From a virus, in the IMG/VR virus record IMGVR_UViG_3300013093_000056, positions 1-55,927 of that record: a stretch of DNA of 55,927 nt; one strand, written 5' to 3'. Position numbers and translations under genes: made by a program. The notes beneath the pieces were generated by a model. The model was not told where the DNA came from. It ran no database searches and saw nothing but the letters and a program-made list of their open reading frames with translations. This document shows, piece after piece, positions 47,890 to 55,927 of the stretch; position 1 is the stretch's first letter; every line of letters starts with the position of its first letter.

Positions 47890-50514
47890 ATGGCACACGC
47901 CAATAACCTATTTCAACTTAAACGTACGTCTGTATCCGGACGTCAGCCAAACACCACAAATCTTGCAGTCGGTGAATTGGCTCTTAACATGGCTGATGGA
48001 ATTGTTTATTCCTCAAATGGCACATACGTTTTTGAAATAGGTTCTAATAACACTAACGCTAGTGTTTCTGGTAATCTCACAGTCAAAGCTATCATAGCAA
48101 ACAATAATCTAGGAACTGCTGGTCAAGTACTTGCTGCTAATAGCACTGGTGGTGCTTATTGGGGCTCTCCATCTTCATTAATTGGATATACTGGTTCACA
48201 GGGAACATCTGGATTCACAGGTTCACAAGGTGGAACAGGTTACATTGGATCCCAAGGTGTTCAAGGATCAACAGGATTTACTGGTTCTGTTGGTAATGAA
48301 GGTTACACAGGGTCGTCTGGATTCACAGGATCAATAGGTTCATTAGGTTACACAGGTTCTTTTGGTACAACTGGATTTACAGGTTCACATGGCACTCAAG
48401 GTGATACAGGTTTTGTTGGATCACAGGGTACACAAGGAACAACTGGATTTGTAGGTTCTCAGGGTGGAACAGGTTATACAGGATCTCAGGGTTCTCAAGG
48501 TTCGTTAGGTTATACTGGTTCATTTGGTTCAACAGGTTTCACTGGTTCACAGGGTACACAAGGAACAACAGGTTTTGCTGGTTCTCAGGGTACACAAGGA
48601 ACAACTGGGTTCACAGGTTCACAAGGAACGCAGGGTACAACAGGTTTTGCAGGATCGCAAGGTACACAAGGAACAACAGGATTTGTTGGTTCTCAGGGTG
48701 GAACAGGTTATACTGGTTCATTCGGTTCAACTGGTTATGTAGGATCACAAGGTGTTGGTTATACTGGTTCTACAGGCTACGTAGGATCGAAAGGTGATGT
48801 TCAACCAGCAAACGTTGTGTTTGGTGATACTCCTCCTTCTTCACCTTACACAGGATTACTTTGGTTCGATACTAACAATGCTATCTTTAATGCTTACTAT
48901 CAACCAGCTAACAATTGGATTGGTATCAACGGTGGTGGTTTTGGTCCTACAGGATACACAGGATCAGTAGGTGCATTTGCAGCAATTGGATATACTGGTT
49001 CTCAAGGTATTCAAGCTAATCTATTAAATGTAAATTCTGATATTATTCCTTCACAATCAAATGTGTTTACACTGGGCAACTCAACATTCTCTTGGGCTTC
49101 ACTTTATCTTGGTTCTAACTCAATTACGTTTACTGACGTATTGACAAATACCTCTCAGATTCTTTCTGTTGCAAATAGTGTTTTCTATATTACATCAGGA
49201 GCAGGAACAAATACTCAGTTTAATCCTAATGCAGGATTCAATGCTGGTGGTATTATTCTTCAAAACTATCAAGTTAAATTAGCAAATACTCAACAGCTTC
49301 TTTACTTTAATACTCCACTTGGTATTGGTAATGCTGTTGCTAATTCTGCACAGACTGCATTCTTTGTAAGTAATACTGGGTTTACTACTATTCAAAATAA
49401 TCTTCAAATTATTAACCCTATTACGCAGACTAATGTTGCACCATTTACTATTCAAAGTCAATTAGGAACCCCACAACCATTTACGTATACAGGTACAACA
49501 ATCTATACTATTAATTCTGCTAATCTTTCTAATAGAACTGTATATGATTCTTATGGAAATGGCACATATGTTTCTATTGCTGCTCGTACTTCAAGAGGAA
49601 CAATATCAAATCCTTCAGGGCTACAGGCTAATGATATAATTCTTCGTATATCTGCAAATGGATATAGAACAACAGGTTTTGGTTCACAGGGTTCTGCACG
49701 TATAGATTTTAGATCAATAGATAGTTTCTCTGATGTTCAAAATGGTTCTCAAATTGATTTCTGGGCAACCCCATTAGGTTCAAATGTAATTACAGAGGTG
49801 GCTACAGTAACAGCAACCGGTATAACTGCAACCTCATTTACTGCAGGTTATAGTACACAAAATACATACGTATCCCCTACTACAGTTTCTACAAATAATA
49901 TAGTATTAGCCAACACATTTAGTGCTAATGGTAGTACAGGATTATCTGGACAAATCTTGACATCAAGTGGTGCTAACAATGCATCATGGCAATGGAAAAA
50001 CCAGTCATTTACTCTAGGTTCAAATTTAGCTTTAAGTACAGCCACAGTTGCCCAGAGTCTATTTGGTGTAGGTGTACAAGTAGCAAATAATTCTAGATAT
50101 GCTATTTCTATGTCAGGTTCAATGACATATACTGGTGGTGGTCCTGCAGGTGCAGGTAATATGGGATTTGGTTTTGGTGGCACTGCAAACTTATCTAGTG
50201 TATACTATCAAACATCTACTCTAGTTAGTGCTACAGAAACAGTATCAGGCTCTGCTGCTGATTATCAAGCATTTAGATTAACAAGCGGATTTACTGCAAA
50301 TTCATCAACTAATCCTGTAACTAACTTTAACAAGACATATTTAATTTTCAATGTACAAGGTGTGATTAATGTTGCAAATGGTGGTACTTTAATACCCCAA
50401 TATGATTCAGATCACTCACCTACATCACTTACATTACTTGCCCTTTCATCGGTTACATTAGAATTGCTAGGTAATGATAGTAAGTCAAATTCAGTGACTG
50501 GGACATGGGCATAA
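47890..50514 (+). CDS. Collagen-like tail fibre protein (874 aa)
   Basis: Starts with the QLKR...LAVGELALN attachment module shared with the 577-residue protein, then a NLGTAGQVLAANSTGGAYWGSP unit. A long Gly-X-Y array (GYTGSQGTSGFTGSQGGTG..., residues about 98-310) follows, rich in Thr, Ser and Gln with almost no proline. After a TPPSSPYTGLLWFDTNNAIF motif and a short second array, the C-terminal 480 residues are beta-rich and Asn/Thr-rich and end without a recognised chaperone. Likely a homotrimeric fibre. Confidence 0.85.
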   Translation: MAHANNLFQLKRTSVSGRQPNTTNLAVGELALNMADGIVYSSNGTYVFEIGSNNTNASVSGNLTVKAIIANNNLGTAGQVLAANSTGGAYWGSPSSLIGYTGSQGTSGFTGSQGGTGYIGSQGVQGSTGFTGSVGNEGYTGSSGFTGSIGSLGYTGSFGTTGFTGSHGTQGDTGFVGSQGTQGTTGFVGSQGGTGYTGSQGSQGSLGYTGSFGSTGFTGSQGTQGTTGFAGSQGTQGTTGFTGSQGTQGTTGFAGSQGTQGTTGFVGSQGGTGYTGSFGSTGYVGSQGVGYTGSTGYVGSKGDVQPANVVFGDTPPSSPYTGLLWFDTNNAIFNAYYQPANNWIGINGGGFGPTGYTGSVGAFAAIGYTGSQGIQANLLNVNSDIIPSQSNVFTLGNSTFSWASLYLGSNSITFTDVLTNTSQILSVANSVFYITSGAGTNTQFNPNAGFNAGGIILQNYQVKLANTQQLLYFNTPLGIGNAVANSAQTAFFVSNTGFTTIQNNLQIINPITQTNVAPFTIQSQLGTPQPFTYTGTTIYTINSANLSNRTVYDSYGNGTYVSIAARTSRGTISNPSGLQANDIILRISANGYRTTGFGSQGSARIDFRSIDSFSDVQNGSQIDFWATPLGSNVITEVATVTATGITATSFTAGYSTQNTYVSPTTVSTNNIVLANTFSANGSTGLSGQILTSSGANNASWQWKNQSFTLGSNLALSTATVAQSLFGVGVQVANNSRYAISMSGSMTYTGGGPAGAGNMGFGFGGTANLSSVYYQTSTLVSATETVSGSAADYQAFRLTSGFTANSSTNPVTNFNKTYLIFNVQGVINVANGGTLIPQYDSDHSPTSLTLLALSSVTLELLGNDSKSNSVTGTWA

Positions 50515-50523
50515 AATGACATC

Positions 50524-50531
50524 AATAAATA
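50524..50531 (+). promoter_or_regulatory. Near-match late promoter AATAAATA
   Basis: One mismatch from TATAAATA in the 45-base gap, 28 bases before the 1270-residue fibre gene, the same spacing as the confirmed-looking octamer before gp48. Confidence 0.45.
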
Positions 50532-50559
50532 TCAATAGTGTAATTATAAAGTAAGATAG

Positions 50560-53500
50560 ATGGCTTTAAGTTTTCCTTCAAATCCGTATCAGGGTCAGAC
50601 AGCAACAACTGGTGGTAGAAACTGGGTGTTCAATGGATCTGAGTGGGTAAGCTCAGGTGCAGTAGGTTATCAAGGATCGACTGGTTACTTTGGGTCCACT
50701 GGTTATTTTGGCTCGACTGGATTTTTTGGTTCAACTGGTTATCAAGGCTCTGTTGGTGTAGGTTATCAAGGTTCACAGGGTTATACAGGATCTCAAGGTC
50801 CTCAGGGTGTTGCTGGTTCTTCTACAACATCATTTAAATATCATGCAAATACTACATCTACTGCTAATGGATATCCTGGAGCTGGTTATTACACTTATAA
50901 TAATGGTTCGCAAATTTCTGCGACGGCAATTTACATCAGTCATGTTACAGCAGATTCACCAGGCGTAGATATTGATTTGTATCTTGGATTACTTGCTAAT
51001 CAGCAACCTTTAATTATCCAAGATCAATCTAGCAGTGAAAACAATCAGCACTTTTTAATTTCTGCTACACCAATAAACTATAACTCAGGCACTGCAAATA
51101 GTTATTGGTATGTTCCTGTTACTATTGTTTCTGCTAATGGTACAGGTGATACCAATTTCTCTCAATCAACTTCATTGTTTCTTTCTGTTGTCTATGGAGC
51201 GACAGGTTATACTGGATCTCAAGGTGGTAATGGCTATACTGGATCACAAGGGTATAATGGATCTGTAGGTTTCACTGGTTCTCAAGGTAATGATGGTTAT
51301 CTTGGTTCTATTGGATTCACTGGTTCACAAGGAACTTCTGGATATACAGGATCGCAAGGTGGAACTGGATATAATGGTTCTACTGGTTTCACAGGTTCGT
51401 TGGGGTATACAGGTTCGTTTGGTTCTACTGGATTTACAGGATCTCAGGGTACACAAGGAACAACAGGATTTGTTGGTTCACAAGGTGGTACTGGATACAC
51501 AGGTTCTCAAGGATCTCAAGGTTCAACTGGTTTTACAGGATCACAGGGTACGAATGGTTTCACTGGATCTACTGGTTTTGTAGGTTCACAAGGAACCGTA
51601 GGCTATACTGGTTCATTTGGTTCTACTGGGTTTACTGGTTCTCAAGGTAATCAAGGAACTTCTGGTTTCACTGGTTCGCAGGGAACTCAAGGAACTACAG
51701 GATTTGTTGGTTCACAAGGTGGAACAGGATACACTGGTTCTCAAGGATCTCAAGGCTCTGTTGGTTACACAGGATCGTTTGGTTCAACTGGTTTTACTGG
51801 TTCACAAGGTAATCAAGGAACAACAGGTTATGTAGGTTCTACAGGTTCTCAGGGTTCAGAAGGATATACAGGATCCCAAGGTACAAATGGTTTTACTGGT
51901 TCACAAGGAACTCAAGGAACAACTGGTACTACTGGTTTTACTGGCTCTCAAGGTGGAACAGGTTATATTGGATCACAGGGTGCTCAAGGAACAACTGGTT
52001 TTACAGGATCTACAGGATTCGTTGGTTCTCAGGGTATTGCTGGATATGTTGGTTCTACAGGATTTGTTGGATCTCAGGGTATTGCTGGATATGTTGGTTC
52101 TACAGGATTCGTTGGTTCTCAGGGTATTACTGGATATGTAGGTTCCACAGGTTTTGTTGGATCCCAAGGTGTAAACGGATATACAGGATCACAAGGACCA
52201 CAAGGAACATTTGGTGGTGAGACTGTTGATTATATATTCAACACATCCACATCAGCAGCTAATCCTGGAACAGGTCAAGTTGCATTTAACAGTGCAAACG
52301 TTTCTTCTGCTTCATACTTATATATCAATCAAAATGATAACTACGGAACAAACACATATAACTTCCTACTAACTATTGATGCTTCGACTTCTTCTATTAG
52401 AGGTCACTTCATGATTATGGACAGTGCAAACAATGCAGATTATGCAATGTTTGCTATTACAGGATCGCACACATATTCGTCACCTTATGTTACTGTTCCA
52501 GTTTCCTATCTTTCTGGTGTAACTTCATTTAATGCAAGTCAAAATGTAGTATTGACATTTGCTGTTACTGGTGACAAAGGTGATATTGGTTATACTGGAT
52601 CACAAGGTGTACAAGGATCTTTGGGATATACAGGTTCTACTGGATTTGTTGGTTCACGTGGTACAACTGGTACCACAGGTACAACTGGTTATACAGGATC
52701 ACAAGGAACTTTTGCTAACGGTTCTTCTGCAACAATAAACAATCTTGTAATTACTGGTGTACTAACTGCTAATGGAGCAAATGGTGCAGGACAGTTCCTT
52801 GTTTCAAACAATACAGGTGGTATCTATTGGGCTTCAGAATCTATTGCAAATACTGTAACTGCTAATTCTATTAATGCAGTAGCTATTGTTACTTCAACTC
52901 TAAATGCTGATTATCTAAACATTGGTAAGGGTTATCTTACTGTAGGTAATTCTACCTCAAACACTATTATTACCAACAACTCAATTGTAGTAACATCTGC
53001 CAATGTAAACTATATTGCAGCTAACGGTGTTTATGGTACAACAGGTCAAGTTCTCACTTCAAATAGTACAGGTGGAGTATATTGGTCCACAACTGTTGGT
53101 TATTCAGGTTCTGCAGGATTTACAGGTTCTCAAGGTGGAACTGGATATGTAGGATCAGCAGGTTCTACAGGATTCACAGGATCACAGGGAACTCAAGGTA
53201 CAGTTGGATATACAGGTTCACAAGGATCTAATGGATCGACTGGATTCACAGGATCACAAGGAACTACAGGTTATACCGGTTCGACAGGTAGCCAAGGAAC
53301 TGCTGGTTATACTGGTTCAACGGGTAGCCAAGGAACTGCTGGTTATACTGGTTCTACTGGTGTTGGATATACAGGTTCTGCTGGATTTGCAAATGGCCAA
53401 TCACTATCTGTAAACAATATTATTATCACTGGAACATTTACTGCTAATAGTGTAGTAGGTACTGGTGGACAAATACTAACATCAAATAGTTCTGGTGGCG

Positions 53501-54372
53501 TTTATTGGTCTAACAGCTCTTATTCTATAACATCTAACGTTGTTACTTCTAATGTAATCATTACTAATACATTAGCTTCCGACTTTATCAACATTGGTAT
53601 AGGTAACCTTACAGTTGGTAATTCAACATCAAACTCTGTAGTAAGTAATTCTGGATTAATTGTTTCCACAACAGCAACTAATACGGTGTATGGTATTGGT
53701 ATTACAGCCAACAATACTCTAGGAACAGCTGGCCAAGTATTAACAACGAATGGTACTGGAATATACTGGGCAACTTCTACAGGTGGTAGTGGTAGTGGAA
53801 ATTATATGTTCACTTCGAGCAATACAGCTCCTTCAAGCCCTGCAGTTGGTGATCGTTGGTATAATACTGATTACGGAATTGAACTAGTTTACTTACTAGA
53901 TCCTAATGGTCAAGCATATCAGTGGGTCGATATGTCTTCTGGTGGTTTAACAGGTGCTAACGGTGCTATTGGTTACACAGGATCACAAGGTTCTGGATAC
54001 ACAGGTTCTGTTGGTTATACTGGTTCTATTGGACCTGCAGGTAATGCAGGATTCACTGGTTCCACTGGTTACAGCTATGTAGTTTCAAATAAAACAACTT
54101 CTTATACACTACAAGTTTCTGATTACATTAGCTTGATAACAACAAATAGCAATATAATTATTCCAGCTAGTACATTTACTGCTGGTCAATCAATTAGTGT
54201 ATTTAATTCTAATAGTTCTAATATCTCTATTTCATCAGCATCGGGAGTTACCGCATATCTTGTTGGTACATCTAATACGAGTACAAGAACTGTATTACCA
54301 TATGGTTTAGCTACCATCCTATGCGTTAATACATCTAACGTGTTCGTTATTACCGGTGGAGGTGTGTTCTGA
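50560..54372 (+). CDS. Collagen-like tail fibre protein (1270 aa)
   Basis: N-terminal module ALSFPSNPYQGQTATTGGRNWVFNGSEW as in the proteins at 45074 and 55300, then collagen-like arrays (residues about 30-85, 215-545, 675-720, 845-945) separated by two related beta domains (from TSFKYHAN and GGETVDYIFN) and GQVLTSNSTGGVYW units. The DNA of the second array holds a 45-bp tandem repeat at 52012-52191. A SNTAPSSPAVGDRWYNTDYG motif and a C-terminal NKTTSYTLQVSDYISLI beta domain close it. Proline is rare in the arrays. It overlaps the next gene by one base. Confidence 0.87.
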   Translation: MALSFPSNPYQGQTATTGGRNWVFNGSEWVSSGAVGYQGSTGYFGSTGYFGSTGFFGSTGYQGSVGVGYQGSQGYTGSQGPQGVAGSSTTSFKYHANTTSTANGYPGAGYYTYNNGSQISATAIYISHVTADSPGVDIDLYLGLLANQQPLIIQDQSSSENNQHFLISATPINYNSGTANSYWYVPVTIVSANGTGDTNFSQSTSLFLSVVYGATGYTGSQGGNGYTGSQGYNGSVGFTGSQGNDGYLGSIGFTGSQGTSGYTGSQGGTGYNGSTGFTGSLGYTGSFGSTGFTGSQGTQGTTGFVGSQGGTGYTGSQGSQGSTGFTGSQGTNGFTGSTGFVGSQGTVGYTGSFGSTGFTGSQGNQGTSGFTGSQGTQGTTGFVGSQGGTGYTGSQGSQGSVGYTGSFGSTGFTGSQGNQGTTGYVGSTGSQGSEGYTGSQGTNGFTGSQGTQGTTGTTGFTGSQGGTGYIGSQGAQGTTGFTGSTGFVGSQGIAGYVGSTGFVGSQGIAGYVGSTGFVGSQGITGYVGSTGFVGSQGVNGYTGSQGPQGTFGGETVDYIFNTSTSAANPGTGQVAFNSANVSSASYLYINQNDNYGTNTYNFLLTIDASTSSIRGHFMIMDSANNADYAMFAITGSHTYSSPYVTVPVSYLSGVTSFNASQNVVLTFAVTGDKGDIGYTGSQGVQGSLGYTGSTGFVGSRGTTGTTGTTGYTGSQGTFANGSSATINNLVITGVLTANGANGAGQFLVSNNTGGIYWASESIANTVTANSINAVAIVTSTLNADYLNIGKGYLTVGNSTSNTIITNNSIVVTSANVNYIAANGVYGTTGQVLTSNSTGGVYWSTTVGYSGSAGFTGSQGGTGYVGSAGSTGFTGSQGTQGTVGYTGSQGSNGSTGFTGSQGTTGYTGSTGSQGTAGYTGSTGSQGTAGYTGSTGVGYTGSAGFANGQSLSVNNIIITGTFTANSVVGTGGQILTSNSSGGVYWSNSSYSITSNVVTSNVIITNTLASDFINIGIGNLTVGNSTSNSVVSNSGLIVSTTATNTVYGIGITANNTLGTAGQVLTTNGTGIYWATSTGGSGSGNYMFTSSNTAPSSPAVGDRWYNTDYGIELVYLLDPNGQAYQWVDMSSGGLTGANGAIGYTGSQGSGYTGSVGYTGSIGPAGNAGFTGSTGYSYVVSNKTTSYTLQVSDYISLITTNSNIIIPASTFTAGQSISVFNSNSSNISISSASGVTAYLVGTSNTSTRTVLPYGLATILCVNTSNVFVITGGGVF
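52012..52191 (+). repeat. Four tandem 45-bp units in a collagen-like array
   Basis: Units start at 52012, 52057, 52102 and 52147 and encode TGFVGSQGIAGYVGS or close variants. The first three differ at only a few positions; the fourth is more diverged. Near-identity at DNA level contrasts with the heavily scrambled synonymous codons elsewhere in the arrays, suggesting recent duplication. Confidence 0.88.
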
Positions 54373-55277
54373 TGCTTGGTTCTCTATTTACCGGTCAAGG
54401 TACAGGACCTGGTGGAGGTCCAGAAGTAATATATGGAAGTAATACATTCACTACCCCTGGTACATTTACGTGGAATTGTCCAACAGGTGTGACGCTCGTA
54501 TCGGTAGTATGTATTGGTGGTGGTGGAGGTGGTGGCAATTCTCTCAACTCAGGTTCTGCAGGCGGCGGTGGCGGTGGAGTTGGTTGGAAAAATAATATTC
54601 CAGTTACACCAGGAAATGGTTATACTGTAGTAGTGGGTGCTGGTGGTATTCCAAGTGGTGCTAATGCAACAGCTTCTCCTCCTGGATCCAATAGTTATTT
54701 TATTAGTAATACAACTGTAATGGGAATAGGTGGAGGTGGTGGATTTAATTCTGCTGGCGGCACAGGTGGTGGGTATGTTGGCGATGGTGGAGGTGCTGGT
54801 GGATCAGGTGCTAATACACCAGTAAACTACAATAGCTCTGGTGGTGGTGGAGCAGGAGGTTATTTAGGAGCTGGTGGTAATGGTGGTGATGTATCAGGAG
54901 GTGGTAGTAATCCTGGTAGCGGTGGTGGTGCTGCAGGTGGGTCAGGTGGAGGAAATGCTTCTGCTGGAGGTGGTGGAGGTACTGGTATTTTAGGTATAAG
55001 TTTAAGTGGATTAGGAGCTGCAAATTCTACTACTGTTGGTAACGCAACTGTGGGGTATGGTGGTAGTAGTGGTTCTGATGGATCCTATGGTAGCACATCA
55101 ACATCAAATTTAGGCGTAGGTACTTCAAACTATGGAGGTGCTGGTGGACTATATGGAGGTGGTGGTGGTGGAGCAACTATTGAATTTGGAGGATCGTTTG
55201 GTGGTTCAGGTGCTAACGGTGCTGTAAGAATTATTTGGGGATTGAATGTATCTTTCCCATACAATGCCCGATACTAA
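54372..55277 (+). CDS. Glycine-rich adhesin-like protein (301 aa)
   Basis: A TFTTPGTFTWNCPTGVTLVSVVCIGGGGGGGN opening, followed by YTVVVGAGG and repeated glycine-rich loops (up to seven consecutive Gly), ending GANGAVRIIWG. This is the pattern of the glycine-rich tail-tip domains of T-even-like adhesins (gp38 type) and PF21722-like proteins, where Gly-rich loops form a polyglycine-II sandwich and carry receptor-binding variability. Likely the receptor-binding tip of one of the fibres encoded upstream. The start overlaps the stop of the preceding gene by one base. Confidence 0.8.
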   Translation: MLGSLFTGQGTGPGGGPEVIYGSNTFTTPGTFTWNCPTGVTLVSVVCIGGGGGGGNSLNSGSAGGGGGGVGWKNNIPVTPGNGYTVVVGAGGIPSGANATASPPGSNSYFISNTTVMGIGGGGGFNSAGGTGGGYVGDGGGAGGSGANTPVNYNSSGGGGAGGYLGAGGNGGDVSGGGSNPGSGGGAAGGSGGGNASAGGGGGTGILGISLSGLGAANSTTVGNATVGYGGSSGSDGSYGSTSTSNLGVGTSNYGGAGGLYGGGGGGATIEFGGSFGGSGANGAVRIIWGLNVSFPYNARY

Positions 55278-55299
55278 ATAAAAATAAAAGGTAATATAA

Positions 55300-55800
55300 A
55301 TGGCAACCAATTTTCCAGCAAATCCTATTCAAGGTCAAACTTATACAAATGGGTATAAGACCTGGAGTTATACTGGTGTTTTTTGGCAAGCTGTTTTAAC
55401 TTCCGGATCATCAGCAGGATCTACTACATATGACTTTGATGACATATCATACTATATAAACGGATATAATAATACTTTTCAATTATCATATAACCAAAGC
55501 AACGTTGCTATAACAAGTACTTCAAGTTTAATTGTAGCTGTTAATGGAATACTACAAAGATCTTTTTCATATAACGTTGATACGGTATGGATGAGTGGAG
55601 TACTTTTTGCAAATAAAGGATATACTGTCGTTACCTCAAATACAGCAGTAACAAATACAGCAATTTCTTCTGGTGTATTAAAATTTGCAGAGGCTCCTCC
55701 AATTAATGCTGACGTGTATATCAGATATATTGGTGGAACACCAAATACCACAACAAAAATTTACCCATTCACACCAGTTGACATTGTAATGGGCTTTTAA
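55300..55800 (+). CDS. Short fibre protein (166 aa)
   Basis: Combines two modules seen elsewhere in the locus: the N-terminal ATNFPANPIQGQTYTNGYKTWSYTGVFW (as at 45074 and 50560) and a beta module with NGYNNTFQLSYNQ, VAVNGILQ and VYIRYIGG, matching the modules of the 1661-residue protein. No collagen array. Probably a small fibre or connector. AAAGGT ribosome site upstream. Confidence 0.75.
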   Translation: MATNFPANPIQGQTYTNGYKTWSYTGVFWQAVLTSGSSAGSTTYDFDDISYYINGYNNTFQLSYNQSNVAITSTSSLIVAVNGILQRSFSYNVDTVWMSGVLFANKGYTVVTSNTAVTNTAISSGVLKFAEAPPINADVYIRYIGGTPNTTTKIYPFTPVDIVMGF

Positions 55801-55807
55801 TTAATTT

Positions 55808-55815
55808 TATAAATA
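55808..55815 (+). promoter_or_regulatory. T4-type late promoter TATAAATA
   Basis: Exact late octamer in the 50-base gap, 35 bases before the last gene; AGGGA (55840-55844) supplies its ribosome site. Confidence 0.7.
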
Positions 55816-55850
55816 GAAGACAGATTATTATTATTTTCAGGGAATGAAAA

Positions 55851-55927
55851 ATGGCTAGAAAAGCAATTTTAGATACTTATTATACATTTAATCCTGCAAC
55901 AAGAACTATTGTTGTACCAAGAGCAAT
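55851..55927 (+). CDS. Virion protein, 5' part only (cut by window edge)
   Basis: MARKAILDTYYTFNPATRTIVVPRA is the start of a conserved T4-like phage structural protein that I recognise by its DTYYTFxPxTRTIVIPR opening; the T4 equivalent is not certain. Only 25 codons are in the window. Preceded by a good late promoter and ribosome site. Confidence 0.75.
   Translation, partial: MARKAILDTYYTFNPATRTIVVPRA

Noticed and set aside
49848-50183. 111-codon minus-strand frame within a fibre gene
   Set aside because: Antisense to a clear fibre coding region, no promoter or ribosome site and no recognisable protein pattern.
52012-52191. Regularly spaced repeats as a possible CRISPR array
   Set aside because: Units are directly adjacent, all in frame and encode collagen-like residues; there are no unique spacers.

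Overview
The window is an AT-rich piece of a T4-like myovirus genome, with homologues of T4 gp32, gp59, gp33, RNase H, gp4, gp5, gp6, gp8, gp25, gp26, gp27, gp48, gp53 and gp54. The host is probably an alphaproteobacterium. The strongest pointer is a phage-encoded, circularly permuted two-piece tmRNA whose tag reads ANDNNAYGAYALAA; that gene architecture is typical of alphaproteobacteria. The collagen-like fibres, PhoH, paired 2OG-Fe(II) oxygenases and DUF4815-type baseplate proteins recall marine T4-like phages (cyanophages, pelagiphages). The host assignment is inference.

Layout. (1) 1-10855, plus strand: small unknown genes, RNase H (rnh), a run of overlapping tiny genes, PhoH ATPase, a PD-(D/E)XK exonuclease, a very basic 57-residue protein, two 2OG-Fe(II) oxygenases, the tmRNA, the late co-activator gp33, a mannose-6-phosphate-isomerase-like cupin, the helicase loader gp59 and the single-strand DNA-binding protein gp32. 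(2) 10852-15603, minus strand: an operon read leftwards from gp4 (head completion) through an unassigned virion protein, gp54-like tube initiator, gp26-like hub/chaperone protein, a 59-residue gp51-like frame reached by a probable programmed -1 frameshift, and the tape-measure-like hub protein. (3) 15649-36859, plus strand: tube cap gp48, wedge gp53, hub gp27, gp5-like OB/lysozyme, an amidase-like relic, a beta-helix spike with an M15 peptidase, an unknown protein, gp25, gp6, gp7-like, gp8, two very large DUF4815-type proteins (the second with an embedded Hint/intein-like domain), a small coiled-coil protein and a fibre with an S74 intramolecular chaperone. (4) 36846-39611, minus strand: one protein with three glycosyltransferase-like domains. 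(5) 39680 to the end, plus strand: a fibre locus dominated by collagen-like Gly-X-Y proteins, with a glycine-rich adhesin-like protein and a truncated virion gene at the right edge.

How it fits together: gp33 should act with the phage late sigma factor at TATAAATA-type late promoters. Exact copies lie upstream of the tmRNA, between the oppositely oriented gp4 and gp48 operons, and before the last gene; near matches flank the glycosyltransferase. Most morphogenesis genes overlap or abut, implying translational coupling. The most unusual elements are the permuted tmRNA, the U UUU UUU frameshift in the gp26/gp51 pair, the Hint domain in a baseplate protein, the distribution of cell-wall-degrading domains over three consecutive hub genes, and the three-domain glycosyltransferase beside proline-poor, threonine/serine-rich collagen-like fibres.
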